A stretch of 64,000 bases of DNA from Tetragenococcus halophilus subsp. halophilus DSM 20339 (GTDB taxonomy: Bacteria > Bacillota > Bacilli > Lactobacillales > Enterococcaceae). Below the pieces are notes generated by a model. That model was not told the DNA's origin. It ran no database searches and saw only the letters and a program-made list of their open reading frames with translations. Made by a program: the position numbers and the translations under genes. Below, one piece after another: positions 16,835 to 26,159 of the stretch. Each line of letters opens with the position of its first letter. The stretch's first letter is position 1. The stretch covers positions 1 through 64,000 of the forward strand of contig NZ_PXYA01000002.1 in assembly GCF_003841405.1 (NCBI RefSeq), in the 5' to 3' direction.

Positions 16835-18535
16835 CTATTTTCCCTTATTTCTTTCCACCATTTTCAACACTTCATCTACAATATAATCAACTGTAAAACC
16901 ATAATCATTTAATAAATCATCTGCTGGTGCTGATTTTCCAAATTTATTTACGCCAAGTGAGATACCATCTGTACCAACGTATTGTGACCAGCCAATTGTA
17001 GAACCTAGTTCAATAGATGCTTTATTAACAATACTTGAAGGAACCACTGATTCTTTATACTCCTTCGTTTGTTTGTCAAACAGTTCCCAACTTGGTAAAG
17101 ATACAACATTTACTTTAAAATCCGATAATTTTTCTTTAGCCTTAAGTGCCATTTCCACTTCAGAACCAGTAGCAATCAAAATAACGTCTGGTTTATCTGA
17201 AGCTTTTGATAAAACATATCCACCCTTTTCAGCACCTTTAAAATCAACATTATCTAAAACAGGTACATCATGTCTACCTAACGATAAAAGGTAAGGATTG
17301 TCTTTTGACTCTATTGCTAATTTCCAACCAACCAGGGTTTCGTTTGCATCTGCAGGTCGATAAACAACCAAATTAGGCATTGCCCTTAAAGAAATGAGGT
17401 GTTCAACTGGTTGGTGCGTTGGTCCGTCTTGTCCAACATGTAAGCTATCATGTGTCATCAAATACGTTGCCGGAATATTCATAACAGAGGATAAACGAAT
17501 CGCTGGTCTCATATAATCAGAAAAAATTAAAAACGTACCACAATAACCCCTTACTCCACCGTGTAATGTAATTCCATTTGTTATTGCAGCCATAGAAAAT
17601 TCTCGTATACCAAAATGAAGGTTAGGACCTATATGTTCTTTTTCATTCATAAATGGATAGTTATCAATAGTCGTTTTATTTGAAGAAGCCAGGTCAGCAG
17701 ATCCCCCAATAAGTTTAGGAAATTCGTGATATAACCTATTTAATACTTTTCCTGAGGCAGCTCTTGTAGCCATCTTATCATCTTCAAAAGGCTTCCAAAC
17801 TTCTTTACTGATAGAAATTTCATTAGAGATAAATCCTTCTAGCTCTTTTCCTAAATCTGGATATGCTTCTTTATATTCTTCAAAAAGTTTATGCCAGTTC
17901 TTTTCAGTTTCTTCTCCTTTTTCGATCACTTCATTAAAATCAGTTTTTATTTCTTTTGGAACAAAAAAGTCATCATAATCCCAAGTAAACGATTCTTTTA
18001 TATGTTGAGCTTCTTTTGCACCCACTGGATTACTATGAATCTTTTCTGTCCCTTGTAAGGTCGAACCAAAACCAATAATCGTTTTTACTTCAATTAACGT
18101 TGGCTTATTTTCCTTTTCTTGCGCTTTTTTTATTGCTCGGGATATCTCTTCTAAATTATTTCCATCTTCTACCAAAATCGTTTGCCAATTCATAGCGCTA
18201 AATTTTTCTTGTTTATTTTCTCGTGATGATTCCTCTAACGGACCATCTGAAGTAATATCATTCGAATCATATAGTACAATTAGTTTTCCTAACCCCAGAT
18301 TTCCAGCAATCGCTGCAGCTTCCATAGCAACGCCTTCTTCTAAGTCCCCATCTCCACAAATCGTATAAGTATAATGGTCAACAACATTAAAGCGATCTCG
18401 ATTGAACCGTTCTCTCAAGTGTGTTTCAGCTATAGCGAAGCCAACCGTCATTGCGAAGCCTTGTCCTAAGGGTCCAGTGGTAGCTTCTACTCCTTCAGTT
18501 TGGAATACTTCTGGATGGCCTGGCGAAAAATTCAT
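16835..18535 (-). pseudogene. tkt: Transketolase lacking its N-terminal ~100 residues
   Basis: The 566-residue frame begins MNFSPGHPEVFQTEGVEATT and continues through the thiamine diphosphate motif (CGDGDLEEGVAMEAAAIAGN), the pyrimidine domain (GIREFSMAAITNGI, HDSLHVGQDGPTHQPVEHL) and the C-terminal domain. Full transketolases have about 660 residues, and those missing from the front include the first cofactor- and substrate-binding histidines. Similarity starts abruptly at PGHPEVF, and the DNA immediately upstream belongs to the divergent channel gene promoter. No ribosome binding site fits the ATG at 18535. Probably a dead second copy; the functional gene should be elsewhere. Confidence 0.85.
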
Positions 18536-18540
18536 AAGAT

Positions 18541-18569
18541 TTGTGCATTTTTACTCGGTACGTTATGAT
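18541..18569 (+). promoter_or_regulatory. Promoter of the CmpX-like channel gene
   Basis: TTGTGC (18541-18546), 17-bp spacer, TATGAT (18564-18569). It starts 6 bp from the truncated transketolase end point. Confidence 0.55.
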
Positions 18570-18613
18570 AAAAAGGTATAGTAATTTAATTATTTTGAAA
18601 GAGGAGTGAAGTT

Positions 18614-19846
18614 ATGGATACTGGTATTACTGCTTTAGACAATTTACTAGCATCATTACCAGCAATCGTCGCTGGAATTGTATTACTGATAGTCGCATGG
18701 ATTGTTGCTTCTATCTTAAAAAACATCCTAGCAAAAGGACTTAAAAAAGTTGGTTTTAGTCGTTTGCTTACAAAATGGGGAATGGCCAAATCAGAAGAAA
18801 ATGCCAATTCTGCCATTGATAGCTTAGCCAAAGTGGTTTATTACATTGTTTGGCTAGTCTTCTTGCCGGGTATATTTGAAAGTTTTGGTGTCCCTGCAAT
18901 TGGACGTCCAATTCAAACAATGTTAGACACAGCACTGGCTTACTTACCTAATATCTTTGGTGCTATTATTATCTTAGTTATTGGTACAATAGTTGCACGT
19001 TTTGTAAGAAGCGTAGTTTACAACTTATCTGTTGCTGCAAACATCGATTCTTATGTAGCTAAATTCTTAGGTACTAATGAAGAAGATCAAGAAGTTGAAG
19101 AAAAGAAAGATACATTAGCTTCTGCTTTAGGCGGAATTACTTATTTCTTGATTATTATTCCAATTGCGTTGATTGCACTAGAAACATTGAACATCAACAC
19201 AATTGCTGAACCGATTAGTTCAGTTCTAAATACCATTTTAGCTGCTATTCCGCATATCGTGGTAGCTGCAGTATTACTTGGCGTTGGTTTAGTTCTTGCA
19301 AAATTCTCTGGTCAAGTTGTTGGAGACTTGCTTAAAGGTACTGGAATTAACAAATATTCTAAGACCATCGAAGACAACACAAATATGTCATTTGACTTAG
19401 CTAAATTATCTGGTCAAATCGTTTCATTTGTTGTTGGTTTACTATTCTTTGTTGAAGCGTTGAATGCACTACAATTGGATATCTTAAACATGGTAGGTTC
19501 AGCAATCATCGCTTATATTCCTAACCTAATCATTGCTGCAATTATCCTAGTTGCCGTATTTGTCGGTGGCGATTTTGTTGGCAATGCAATCAGCAAAGCA
19601 ACAAAAAGTGGCTTAGCTGGTGCAATCTTTAAATTTGCCCTAATTATCTTTGGTATCTTTATGGCATTAGAACAATTAGACTTTGCAACTGCTATTGTAC
19701 AACAAGCATTTGTATTGATCTTAGGTGCCGCAGCTGTCGCATTTGCCATTGCATTTGGTATCGGCGGACGTGATTTTGCGAAAAGACAATTAGACAAAGC
19801 AGACCAAAAAATTGATTCTGAAAAAGATAATTCAGACAACGAATAA
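18614..19846 (+). CDS. CmpX/TM_helix-repeat mechanosensitive channel-like protein
   Basis: 410 residues with repeated hydrophobic segments each in the form of the conserved TM-helix repeat: LASLPAIVAGIVLLIVAWIV near 12, ALAYLPNIFGAIIILVIGTI near 115, LAAIPHIVVAAVLLGVGLVL near 215, and IAYIPNLIIAAIILVAVFVG near 300. The charged C-terminus is KADQKIDSEKDN. Members are MscS-superfamily-like membrane proteins linked to osmotic or envelope stress. GAGGAG precedes the ATG and the gene is monocistronic. A channel role is inferred from the family; no MscS beta-domain is seen. Confidence 0.8.
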   Translation: MDTGITALDNLLASLPAIVAGIVLLIVAWIVASILKNILAKGLKKVGFSRLLTKWGMAKSEENANSAIDSLAKVVYYIVWLVFLPGIFESFGVPAIGRPIQTMLDTALAYLPNIFGAIIILVIGTIVARFVRSVVYNLSVAANIDSYVAKFLGTNEEDQEVEEKKDTLASALGGITYFLIIIPIALIALETLNINTIAEPISSVLNTILAAIPHIVVAAVLLGVGLVLAKFSGQVVGDLLKGTGINKYSKTIEDNTNMSFDLAKLSGQIVSFVVGLLFFVEALNALQLDILNMVGSAIIAYIPNLIIAAIILVAVFVGGDFVGNAISKATKSGLAGAIFKFALIIFGIFMALEQLDFATAIVQQAFVLILGAAAVAFAIAFGIGGRDFAKRQLDKADQKIDSEKDNSDNE

Positions 19847-19885
19847 AACTCGTCTTAAGAGTTTTAAATTGGTTGATTAAAAGTT

Positions 19886-19936
19886 AACCACAAATGTTAA
19901 GTAGTTATTTACTTAATGTTTGTGGTTTTTTATTGA
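19886..19936 (+). terminator. Terminator of the channel gene
   Basis: AACCACAAA.TTAAGTA pairs with TACTTAA.TTTGTGGTT, then TTTTTATT. Confidence 0.85.
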
Positions 19937-20022
19937 GAAAAAGCTAGTCAACAATAACTCATTACATTATTGAGGAAGCTTCGTCTTCTTACTCAACATT
20001 ACAGATAAAAATCTTTTATTAT

Positions 20023-20070
20023 AAAAAGTTGTAGATACTCACAGTTTCAGAGAGCATCTACAACTTTTTT
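20023..20070. terminator. Terminator of the hydantoinase operon
   Basis: AAAAAGTTGTAGAT (20023 on) and ATCTACAACTTTTTT (to 20070) form a strong hairpin with A/T runs on both sides. It abuts the stop of the minus-strand gene at 20069. Confidence 0.75.
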
Positions 20071-21634
20071 ACCTATTCTGTACTAGATCTCCTACAACTT
20101 TCACCCGCAAGCGTGTCGCGTTATCTGGATGATAAGCAAGTGGAATTTCTTCGACTTCTACCAGTTCAATGGTACCTTCAATAGCTCCTGCTTTCATCGC
20201 TTGGTCATCTGCTTTTTCTCGAGCATCTTGCATGGCTTGTTCTCTTGCAATTTGCGAATAAATATAAATTTGTTCATATTGGCCCCCAATTTGCGAGATC
20301 GAAGCTCCGATCGCATTAGCAACCGCTCCTTTTTCATCACGAATGATCTCTTTTACGCCATTTAATTCTTGTGGGATAATTACACTTCCTCCACCTACAA
20401 GGATTAAGGTTACATCACCAGCGCTGGTTTTCATTCGATCAATAGCTTCTTCTGTTATCGCGCCGATTTTTGCGTAAGCTTTTTCAGCAAAAACAGTATC
20501 GATATGTGCAACATTTGCCGGTTCTCCAATTTCAATTTTTCCTAAGCGAACCGCAATATCGGTAGCAGTTAAAGTATCACCACCAAAAACCATCGCTTTA
20601 TCTACTAATTGATAACCCACGCTATCTGGTCCCACAGTCACATCATCATCTGCTGTTTGACGTACAATAGAGCCTCCTCCCAAGCCAATCGATACGATAT
20701 CAGGCATCCGAAAATTGGTACGTACACCTCCCACATCGACCGCAACAGAAGATTCGCGAGGAAATCCATCGGTAATTACACCAATATCAGAAGTTGTTCC
20801 GCCAACGTCTAATACAATAGCATTTTCTAAATCTGCTAAATAAGAGGCCCCACGAATACTGTTGGTCGGACCACAGGCAATAGTCAAAATGGGAAATTCC
20901 CGTGCATAATCAATGGACATTAATGTTCCATCATTTTGACAGAGGTAAACTTCGGCATCTGAAACGCCTTCTTGTAGCAAAGCTTTTTCAAAGCCATCAC
21001 TTGTTGTACGCATCACTTTAAATAAAGCGGCGTTTAAAATAGTTGCATTCTCTCTTTCAATCAATCCCACAGAGCCAATCGTAGAAGATAGAGAAACTGG
21101 AATACTTTCTCCTAAAATCTCTTGGGCTAATTCTCTTACGTAGAATTCTTGCTCATTTTTTAAAGAAGAGAATACTCCTATAACAGCAATTGATTCAACT
21201 TTTCCTTTCCAACTTGTTAAAATATCACGTATTTCTTGTTCGTCAAAACTTGAAAGATTTCTTCCGTCAAATTCATAACCACCTTTAGCAAAAGCGTAAG
21301 TTTTAGATAGTTGCTGCACGATTGTATCAGGCCAAGCAGTAAAAGGAGCAACAGAAGCAGTTGCTGGATAACCTAAGCGGAGCACACCTACTTTAGCTAA
21401 TTTTTTTCGTTCTACAATGGCATTTGTACACTGAGTTGTTCCTAACATCGCATGAGTTACCGCTGCTTTATTAATTTTTGATTCTTTAAGTACTAAATGT
21501 AATGCTTGAAAAATACCACTTTCGATGTCTTCGGTTGTAGGATATTTGACACTATGAATCAGCTTTAAGTTTTCATCTAAAATAACAGCGTCTGTATTTG
21601 TTCCACCAACATCAATACCGATTTTATATTCCAT
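20069..21634 (-). CDS. Hydantoinase/oxoprolinase family protein (HyuA-like)
   Basis: 521 residues. The N-terminus YKIGIDVGGTNTDAVILDEN is the ASKHA phosphate-binding loop, and a second phosphate motif is ENAIVLDVGGTTSDIGVITD near residue 265. The pattern is that of the HyuA half of hydantoinase/5-oxoprolinase (ATP-dependent opening of cyclic amides such as hydantoins or 5-oxoproline), though at 521 residues it is shorter than typical HyuA and probably of the group that pairs with DUF917. Its ATG overlaps the DUF917 stop. With the NCS1 permease and PucR regulator it suggests uptake and breakdown of a cyclic nitrogen compound. Confidence 0.85.
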   Translation of the reverse strand: MEYKIGIDVGGTNTDAVILDENLKLIHSVKYPTTEDIESGIFQALHLVLKESKINKAAVTHAMLGTTQCTNAIVERKKLAKVGVLRLGYPATASVAPFTAWPDTIVQQLSKTYAFAKGGYEFDGRNLSSFDEQEIRDILTSWKGKVESIAVIGVFSSLKNEQEFYVRELAQEILGESIPVSLSSTIGSVGLIERENATILNAALFKVMRTTSDGFEKALLQEGVSDAEVYLCQNDGTLMSIDYAREFPILTIACGPTNSIRGASYLADLENAIVLDVGGTTSDIGVITDGFPRESSVAVDVGGVRTNFRMPDIVSIGLGGGSIVRQTADDDVTVGPDSVGYQLVDKAMVFGGDTLTATDIAVRLGKIEIGEPANVAHIDTVFAEKAYAKIGAITEEAIDRMKTSAGDVTLILVGGGSVIIPQELNGVKEIIRDEKGAVANAIGASISQIGGQYEQIYIYSQIAREQAMQDAREKADDQAMKAGAIEGTIELVEVEEIPLAYHPDNATRLRVKVVGDLVQNR

Positions 21635-22728
21635 TATTGACCTCGCTCCTTTCTTACTAATTCTTCAACAGGGTCATAGTCATAATCATAACCAAAATAA
21701 CGGGGCCCTACTGTTTCAATCCCTTTTGCACTACGCCACTGCTTGTTACATGGTAAAGCTAGTAGTCGCACACGTTTTCCGTATTTTAGACTTTCTGTAG
21801 TTACTGGAGTCAAAGTTTCCAAATCTACTAAACAAATAAGATCTGGCGTTAATACCAAAGGATGTCCATTTTTTAAGGCAATCAAATTTTCATTTTGGAT
21901 ATATACATTAACTTCTTCATCTGTATATTCAGCTAGACCTTCAATAATCACTTTTCCTCGGTTAAAGCCTCCTTCAGTTCCTCTTAATACATCGACTATT
22001 TTTCCAGTAAACAAATCATAGCCACCCGTAATGTCTAACACCTTTTGTAATTTAACTTGATTATCTTTTTCTTTAGAACGAATGATGCGACCTAGTTTCT
22101 CTGAAAGAGAAACAATATTAGCTATTCCAGAACGTTTGAGTTCAGTTCCTGAAGAAGGATAATTACTAATCAAGGTACTTGCACCCATTTCCACCGTAGC
22201 TGTTCGCGCTAGGCGTTCAGCCCAAACATTATCTACTGTTTCAATAATGCCAATATTTCCCTTCTCATCTGTTATTGCCATAGGTGTAGAAGAAACACCG
22301 TTTAAATGAAAAGTGACCATTTGTAGTTCTGGAAAAGCTCGTCCCATACCATCACAATCAATCAAAGGTAAACCTAATTGAGCGGCTACAATGATAGGAA
22401 TCATGGAATTTACTCCACCAGCTTCCATTGGAAATACTCCTTTAATTTCACTTCCTAAGTACTTCTCCAATTTTTGAAATACACGGACAAATTCATCTCC
22501 TTTAGGAAATTTTTCCACTAAAACACTAGGCGCTCCCATCATAGCAGCTGGTGCGTACATTGCGTTTTCGTCAATTTCATCAGGAGAAACTAGATGAGCC
22601 GGACCGTATTCATTAATCGCTGAAAGAGCCATCATTTTACCAATATACGGATCGCCGCCACCACCAGTTCCTAACAAAGCTGCCCCCACCGCAATGTTTT
22701 CAATGGCTTCTTCATCAATTTTGTACAT
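21634..22728 (-). CDS. DUF917 family protein
   Basis: 364 residues from the ATG at 22728, which has GGAGG 8 bp upstream; an alternative TTG at 22743 overlaps that site and is rejected. The N-terminal glycine motif AALLGTGGGGDPYIGK and MPIIVAAQLGLPLIDCDGMG-like region (here MIPIIVAAQLGLPLIDCDGM) are diagnostic for DUF917, the partner of HyuA-like proteins. It overlaps the downstream HyuA gene by a TAATG junction, so the two are translated together and probably form one enzyme. Biochemical activity is not established for this subgroup. Confidence 0.85.
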   Translation of the reverse strand: MYKIDEEAIENIAVGAALLGTGGGGDPYIGKMMALSAINEYGPAHLVSPDEIDENAMYAPAAMMGAPSVLVEKFPKGDEFVRVFQKLEKYLGSEIKGVFPMEAGGVNSMIPIIVAAQLGLPLIDCDGMGRAFPELQMVTFHLNGVSSTPMAITDEKGNIGIIETVDNVWAERLARTATVEMGASTLISNYPSSGTELKRSGIANIVSLSEKLGRIIRSKEKDNQVKLQKVLDITGGYDLFTGKIVDVLRGTEGGFNRGKVIIEGLAEYTDEEVNVYIQNENLIALKNGHPLVLTPDLICLVDLETLTPVTTESLKYGKRVRLLALPCNKQWRSAKGIETVGPRYFGYDYDYDPVEELVRKERGQ

Positions 22729-22763
22729 AATTTTTTCCTCCAATGTTTCTAAAATTCTATTGT

Positions 22764-24033
22764 TTAATCATCAAGATTTCTTTTCACAGCTTTTTTCTCT
22801 ATAAATTGGTAACCCACATAATAAATAACAAATGAGATAACAACACCAATCAAAGGTTGATTAAGTAATTGCGGTGCATTAGGGAAAAATTCCAAAATAA
22901 CCGGTAATGCCGCCACTGAAGCACCAATAAACCAAGAAATTACGCCTAACCAATGAATCTTAGAGATCTCATACCAACTTGCAGGATCTCCTTTTTGAAT
23001 AATCCAATACGAAGCAATCATCACACCAGCAACAGGCGGAATCATCGCAGATAACACATTCATAATAGGAACAAAATAGTCCAGAATACCTATCGCAGCA
23101 AGGATAGTTCCCATACCCCCCCGCAGCTGCGACAGCAATCGTTTGTTTTTCTTTAGCTACGTTAAACACATTTACAATAGCAATTCCACCAGAAAATGCA
23201 TTCACAGCATTCGTTGTCCAAGTAGCCAAAAGCATAGCGATCACTCCGATTACAGGCAACCCTAATTGAGTAAATACTGAGATAATATCTGCAGTCTCAG
23301 AAGTTACACCAAAAATCGCACCTGCCGCAATCATCAAAATTCCTGCGGGCAGAACACCGATAATTGAAGCTTTAGCTACACCTGAACGTTTACGAACATA
23401 TTGCGAATAATCCCCTGCAATAATAGCTCCTAAAGCAAATGAACCAATTGTCACCGAGACGCCTGTTAGAAAAGGCATATGTGTTTCAGGTTGATAGTTT
23501 ACAATCGCTGTCCAGCCACCGCCAGTCACCGAAATAACGATAGCATAAAGAATAACAACTAATAAAAAAGGTACTGCAATATAATTTAACCAACTAAGTA
23601 ATTTAATACCAAAGATCGCAGATAATAACATTACGATCCCCCAAAATAAACTCGAAATCCACACAGGCAATCCAATATCATATAATGCCAAAAATTGTGA
23701 AAACGCCACACCTGCGACATTGGCTTGTAACCCGAACCAACCCAAACAAGAAATGGCTAAGATAATAGCAATAATTTTTTGAGCACCCTGTTCACCAAAA
23801 ACTTGGGAAGCCACTTGAACAGTTGGCTTTCTTAAATCTGAACTTTGAATACCTTGGAAAATCATTCCAATAACAATAACACCGTAACCTACCAAAGCTG
23901 TTAAAATTGCTCTCCAAAAAGACATTCCAGCAATTAAAGTACCACCAAGTAATAACCCTGGCACACTAATCATAGAACCAATCCAAATAAAAGCTAAACT
24001 TTGCCAAGTCTGTTCTTCTTTGTTGTCTTGCAT
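22764..24033 (-). pseudogene. NCS1 cytosine/purine permease (CodB-like), frameshift in a C7 tract
   Basis: About 422 residues with about 12 helices, from MQDNKEEQTWQSLAFIWIGS. The frame breaks in a run of seven C (23116-23122). Six would read AVAAAGGMGTILAAIGILDY and continue to the natural end (IEKKAVKRNLDD). A +1 slip in a homopolymer suggests either phase-variable slippage or an assembly error rather than old decay, since the rest is intact. It belongs to the NCS1 family that imports cytosine, purines, allantoin or hydantoins, and it is the transporter of the DUF917/HyuA operon. Confidence 0.85.
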
Positions 24034-24125
24034 AAAAAGCCCCCCATTTCCCTCAATTTTTTTGAGAATACCTGCTATTATACGTAAAAAGGGGAGCTTT
24101 GTATTTATCTTAAACTAAAAATAAA

Positions 24126-24165
24126 CAAGAGATGTTTTGTCAATATCGACAAAAATCATCTCTTG
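24126..24165 (-). terminator. Terminator of pucR
   Basis: CAAGAGATG (24126-24134) / CATCTCTTG (24157-24165) with a second inner stem TTTTGTC/GACAAAA. Read on the minus strand it is followed by TTTATTTTTAG, directly after the pucR stop at 24168. Confidence 0.75.
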
Positions 24166-24167
24166 AT

Positions 24168-25739
24168 CTATCTTTTTTCTGTATTTTTTAATAAACGCCA
24201 GATGGCAATAGCACGGTAATAAGTTAAACTCTCAGGTAATTTAGTTACGGAATAATGCACCAACTCGTTGATTCTTTTGATTCGATATTTGATTGTATTC
24301 ATGTGTACATATAGTAATTTACCCGCTTTAGCATAGTGACTTTGTGCATCTAGTAAGAAAACAGCTAAGGTATCTAGCAATTCGGGCTGTTTTATTAATG
24401 GCTGCAACGGCCCTAGTGCTTGATGAATGGATTTTTCTCCTTCAGCGATCCTCTTTTCGCACTCTGCTACAAACTGAAAGTGTAGCTGCGTAAACATCCT
24501 TTGTTTAGGATACAAAAATTTCGCCTGCTCAAAGTATTCTTTCATTTTGCTATAAGCAGCCTGTACATCACTGGTTGTACCCATGCCTAAATATTGCACA
24601 ATGGTATGACAAATCCCTTCTTGCTGTAGCTTTTTAGATACTTCAAAGGCAATCATATCAAAACCTTCATTGGTTTTTCCTTCATCCATAAATACCGCAA
24701 TTATCTGTTCAAACAATTCTACGAGTAAAACGTTAAAGTGTGAAGTCATTTCTTCTTTTAATTGCCGCATTACTATTGCTTGTAAAGTAGGCTCTTCTAC
24801 ATGAACAAACCACACGTTGGAAATATTTCCCACGTCTATATGTAAAACAGCGCCTAATCGACGCATCTTGACACTTTCGTCATTCAAAATCGCTTTGACC
24901 AGTTCTTGTGTGTTGACTGCTTCATAATTTTGACCCCATAAGTTCATAAAGATTTGCACCACTTCCGCGGCTTGTTCCACCATATTTTCAGTTAATGGTT
25001 GATTTTCCTTAAACATATAAAACTGGATAGCTTCCATCCCACTATGAAAAATCGTTCGCTTCACAGCAGAAACAGTTTCTATCGATTGAATGTTAGTACC
25101 TGTTGTTTGTTTAACCATATAAGACAGATCCAAAGTACTAATACTTGGCCAAGTACCTGCATTAATAATTTGGCCTCGCATATCCGTTAATACAATAGAA
25201 CTATGTGTTCGATCGGTTAACATTTTTAACATCGTATCTGCGTTACGCTGGTTGGCAGGAAGTTTAGAAATTTGTTCCACCATTTGATTAGAAAAACTTG
25301 TTTCGACCATTTCTTGTTTGACAATAGCTTCTACCACTTCATAAATAACTTCACTATAACGTAAAGAAGGCTCTCCTTCTGGCATCACAATCAGTGGAAA
25401 GTTTAATTTATTACACGTATCCAGTAAACGTTGGTCTATTTCTGGAATAAAAACACCTACATAATAAAGAATTAAGCCTATTTCTCCTTCACGTTGCAAA
25501 TGTTGGATCATTTCTACTTGAGCATCAATGTCATGAGAAATTGTCATTAGCCCACTAATAACAATCTCACTTCCGTATTTATCTTCTTGATTAAATAATT
25601 CTTCCCTTAATTTGGCAACATTTGATTGCTCTAATACTGTAATAGAAGATACTTGCCTTTTTAGACCGTCTACACCTGCAACTACTTCTGCTTCTCTTAA
25701 AGAAGGTAAGTTTAAGAGACTTTTAAACTCCACACTCAT
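24168..25739 (-). CDS. PucR-family transcriptional regulator
   Basis: 523 residues. An N-terminal PucR sensory domain (SLLNLPSLREAEVVAGVDGL to about 120) is followed by a central linker and a C-terminal helix-turn-helix (AKAGKLLYVHMNTIKYRIKR, about 475-505). PucR proteins activate purine and related nitrogen catabolism. It lies immediately upstream of, and on the same strand as, the NCS1 permease, DUF917 and HyuA genes, from which it is separated by its own terminator. It therefore likely activates that operon in response to its substrate. Confidence 0.85.
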   Translation of the reverse strand: MSVEFKSLLNLPSLREAEVVAGVDGLKRQVSSITVLEQSNVAKLREELFNQEDKYGSEIVISGLMTISHDIDAQVEMIQHLQREGEIGLILYYVGVFIPEIDQRLLDTCNKLNFPLIVMPEGEPSLRYSEVIYEVVEAIVKQEMVETSFSNQMVEQISKLPANQRNADTMLKMLTDRTHSSIVLTDMRGQIINAGTWPSISTLDLSYMVKQTTGTNIQSIETVSAVKRTIFHSGMEAIQFYMFKENQPLTENMVEQAAEVVQIFMNLWGQNYEAVNTQELVKAILNDESVKMRRLGAVLHIDVGNISNVWFVHVEEPTLQAIVMRQLKEEMTSHFNVLLVELFEQIIAVFMDEGKTNEGFDMIAFEVSKKLQQEGICHTIVQYLGMGTTSDVQAAYSKMKEYFEQAKFLYPKQRMFTQLHFQFVAECEKRIAEGEKSIHQALGPLQPLIKQPELLDTLAVFLLDAQSHYAKAGKLLYVHMNTIKYRIKRINELVHYSVTKLPESLTYYRAIAIWRLLKNTEKR

Positions 25740-25773
25740 CTATTTCCCCTCCCTTTTGCTTGCTTTGTCCGTT

Positions 25774-25802
25774 ATTGTAGCATTAGCTTAAGATAAAGTC
25801 AT
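25774..25802 (-). promoter_or_regulatory. Promoter of pucR
   Basis: Minus strand ATGACT (25802-25797), 17-bp spacer, TACAAT (25779-25774), 35 bp before the start codon. Confidence 0.5.
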
Positions 25803-25841
25803 GAATAAATTGTCTAACAATTCAAAATTTTTTCAATAGAA

Positions 25842-26117
25842 CAGGGAGTAAAATACGAATTTGCTCCCTGTGATTGAAAAGACAGGGAGTGTTTTTTCAT
25901 TTTTTTCCCTGAGATTGCAAAGATAGGGAGCGTTTCGTTTATACACTCCCTGTTATTAAGGATAAAATGGAAATAAGTAAAAAAATCAAACAAAAATCAG
26001 AAAAGATAGGGAATGAAATGCTAATTCACTCCCCATGATTGCAAAGATAGGGGGTACTTTTTCGTTTTGCTCCCTGAGATTGTAAAGATAGGGAGCGTTT
26101 TTCCATTTCTCTACCTG
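25842..26117. repeat. 41-bp tandem array with alternating inverted arms (array 2)
   Basis: About seven periods. AGGGAG-type arms start at 25843, 25884, 25925, 26008, 26049 and 26090. TCCCTG-type arms start at 25865, 25906, 25947, 26030, 26071 and about 26112. All steps are 41 bp except across one degenerate unit (83 bp for two). The spacers are also conserved (GATTGCAAAGA after the C-rich arm, GTTTTT after the G-rich arm). One unit shows a matched change, with the G-C pair flanking the arm replaced by A-T. It lies between dusB (end) and pucR (start). No ORF. Confidence 0.9.
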
Positions 26118-26127
26118 TCTTTTAGAT

Positions 26128-26158
26128 AAAAAAAGACGCTCCTAAATAGAAGCGTCTC
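26128..26158 (-). terminator. Terminator of dusB
   Basis: AGACGCT (26134-26140) / AGCGTCT (26151-26157). On the minus strand it is followed by TTTTTTTATC, but the hairpin lies just downstream of the stop at 26160. Confidence 0.75.
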
Positions 26159-26159
26159 A

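Noticed and set aside
20069-22728. Ascribing the hydantoinase operon to 5-oxoproline because pcp is in the same window
   Set aside because: The two operons are 12 kb apart with separate regulation; the link would be speculation.
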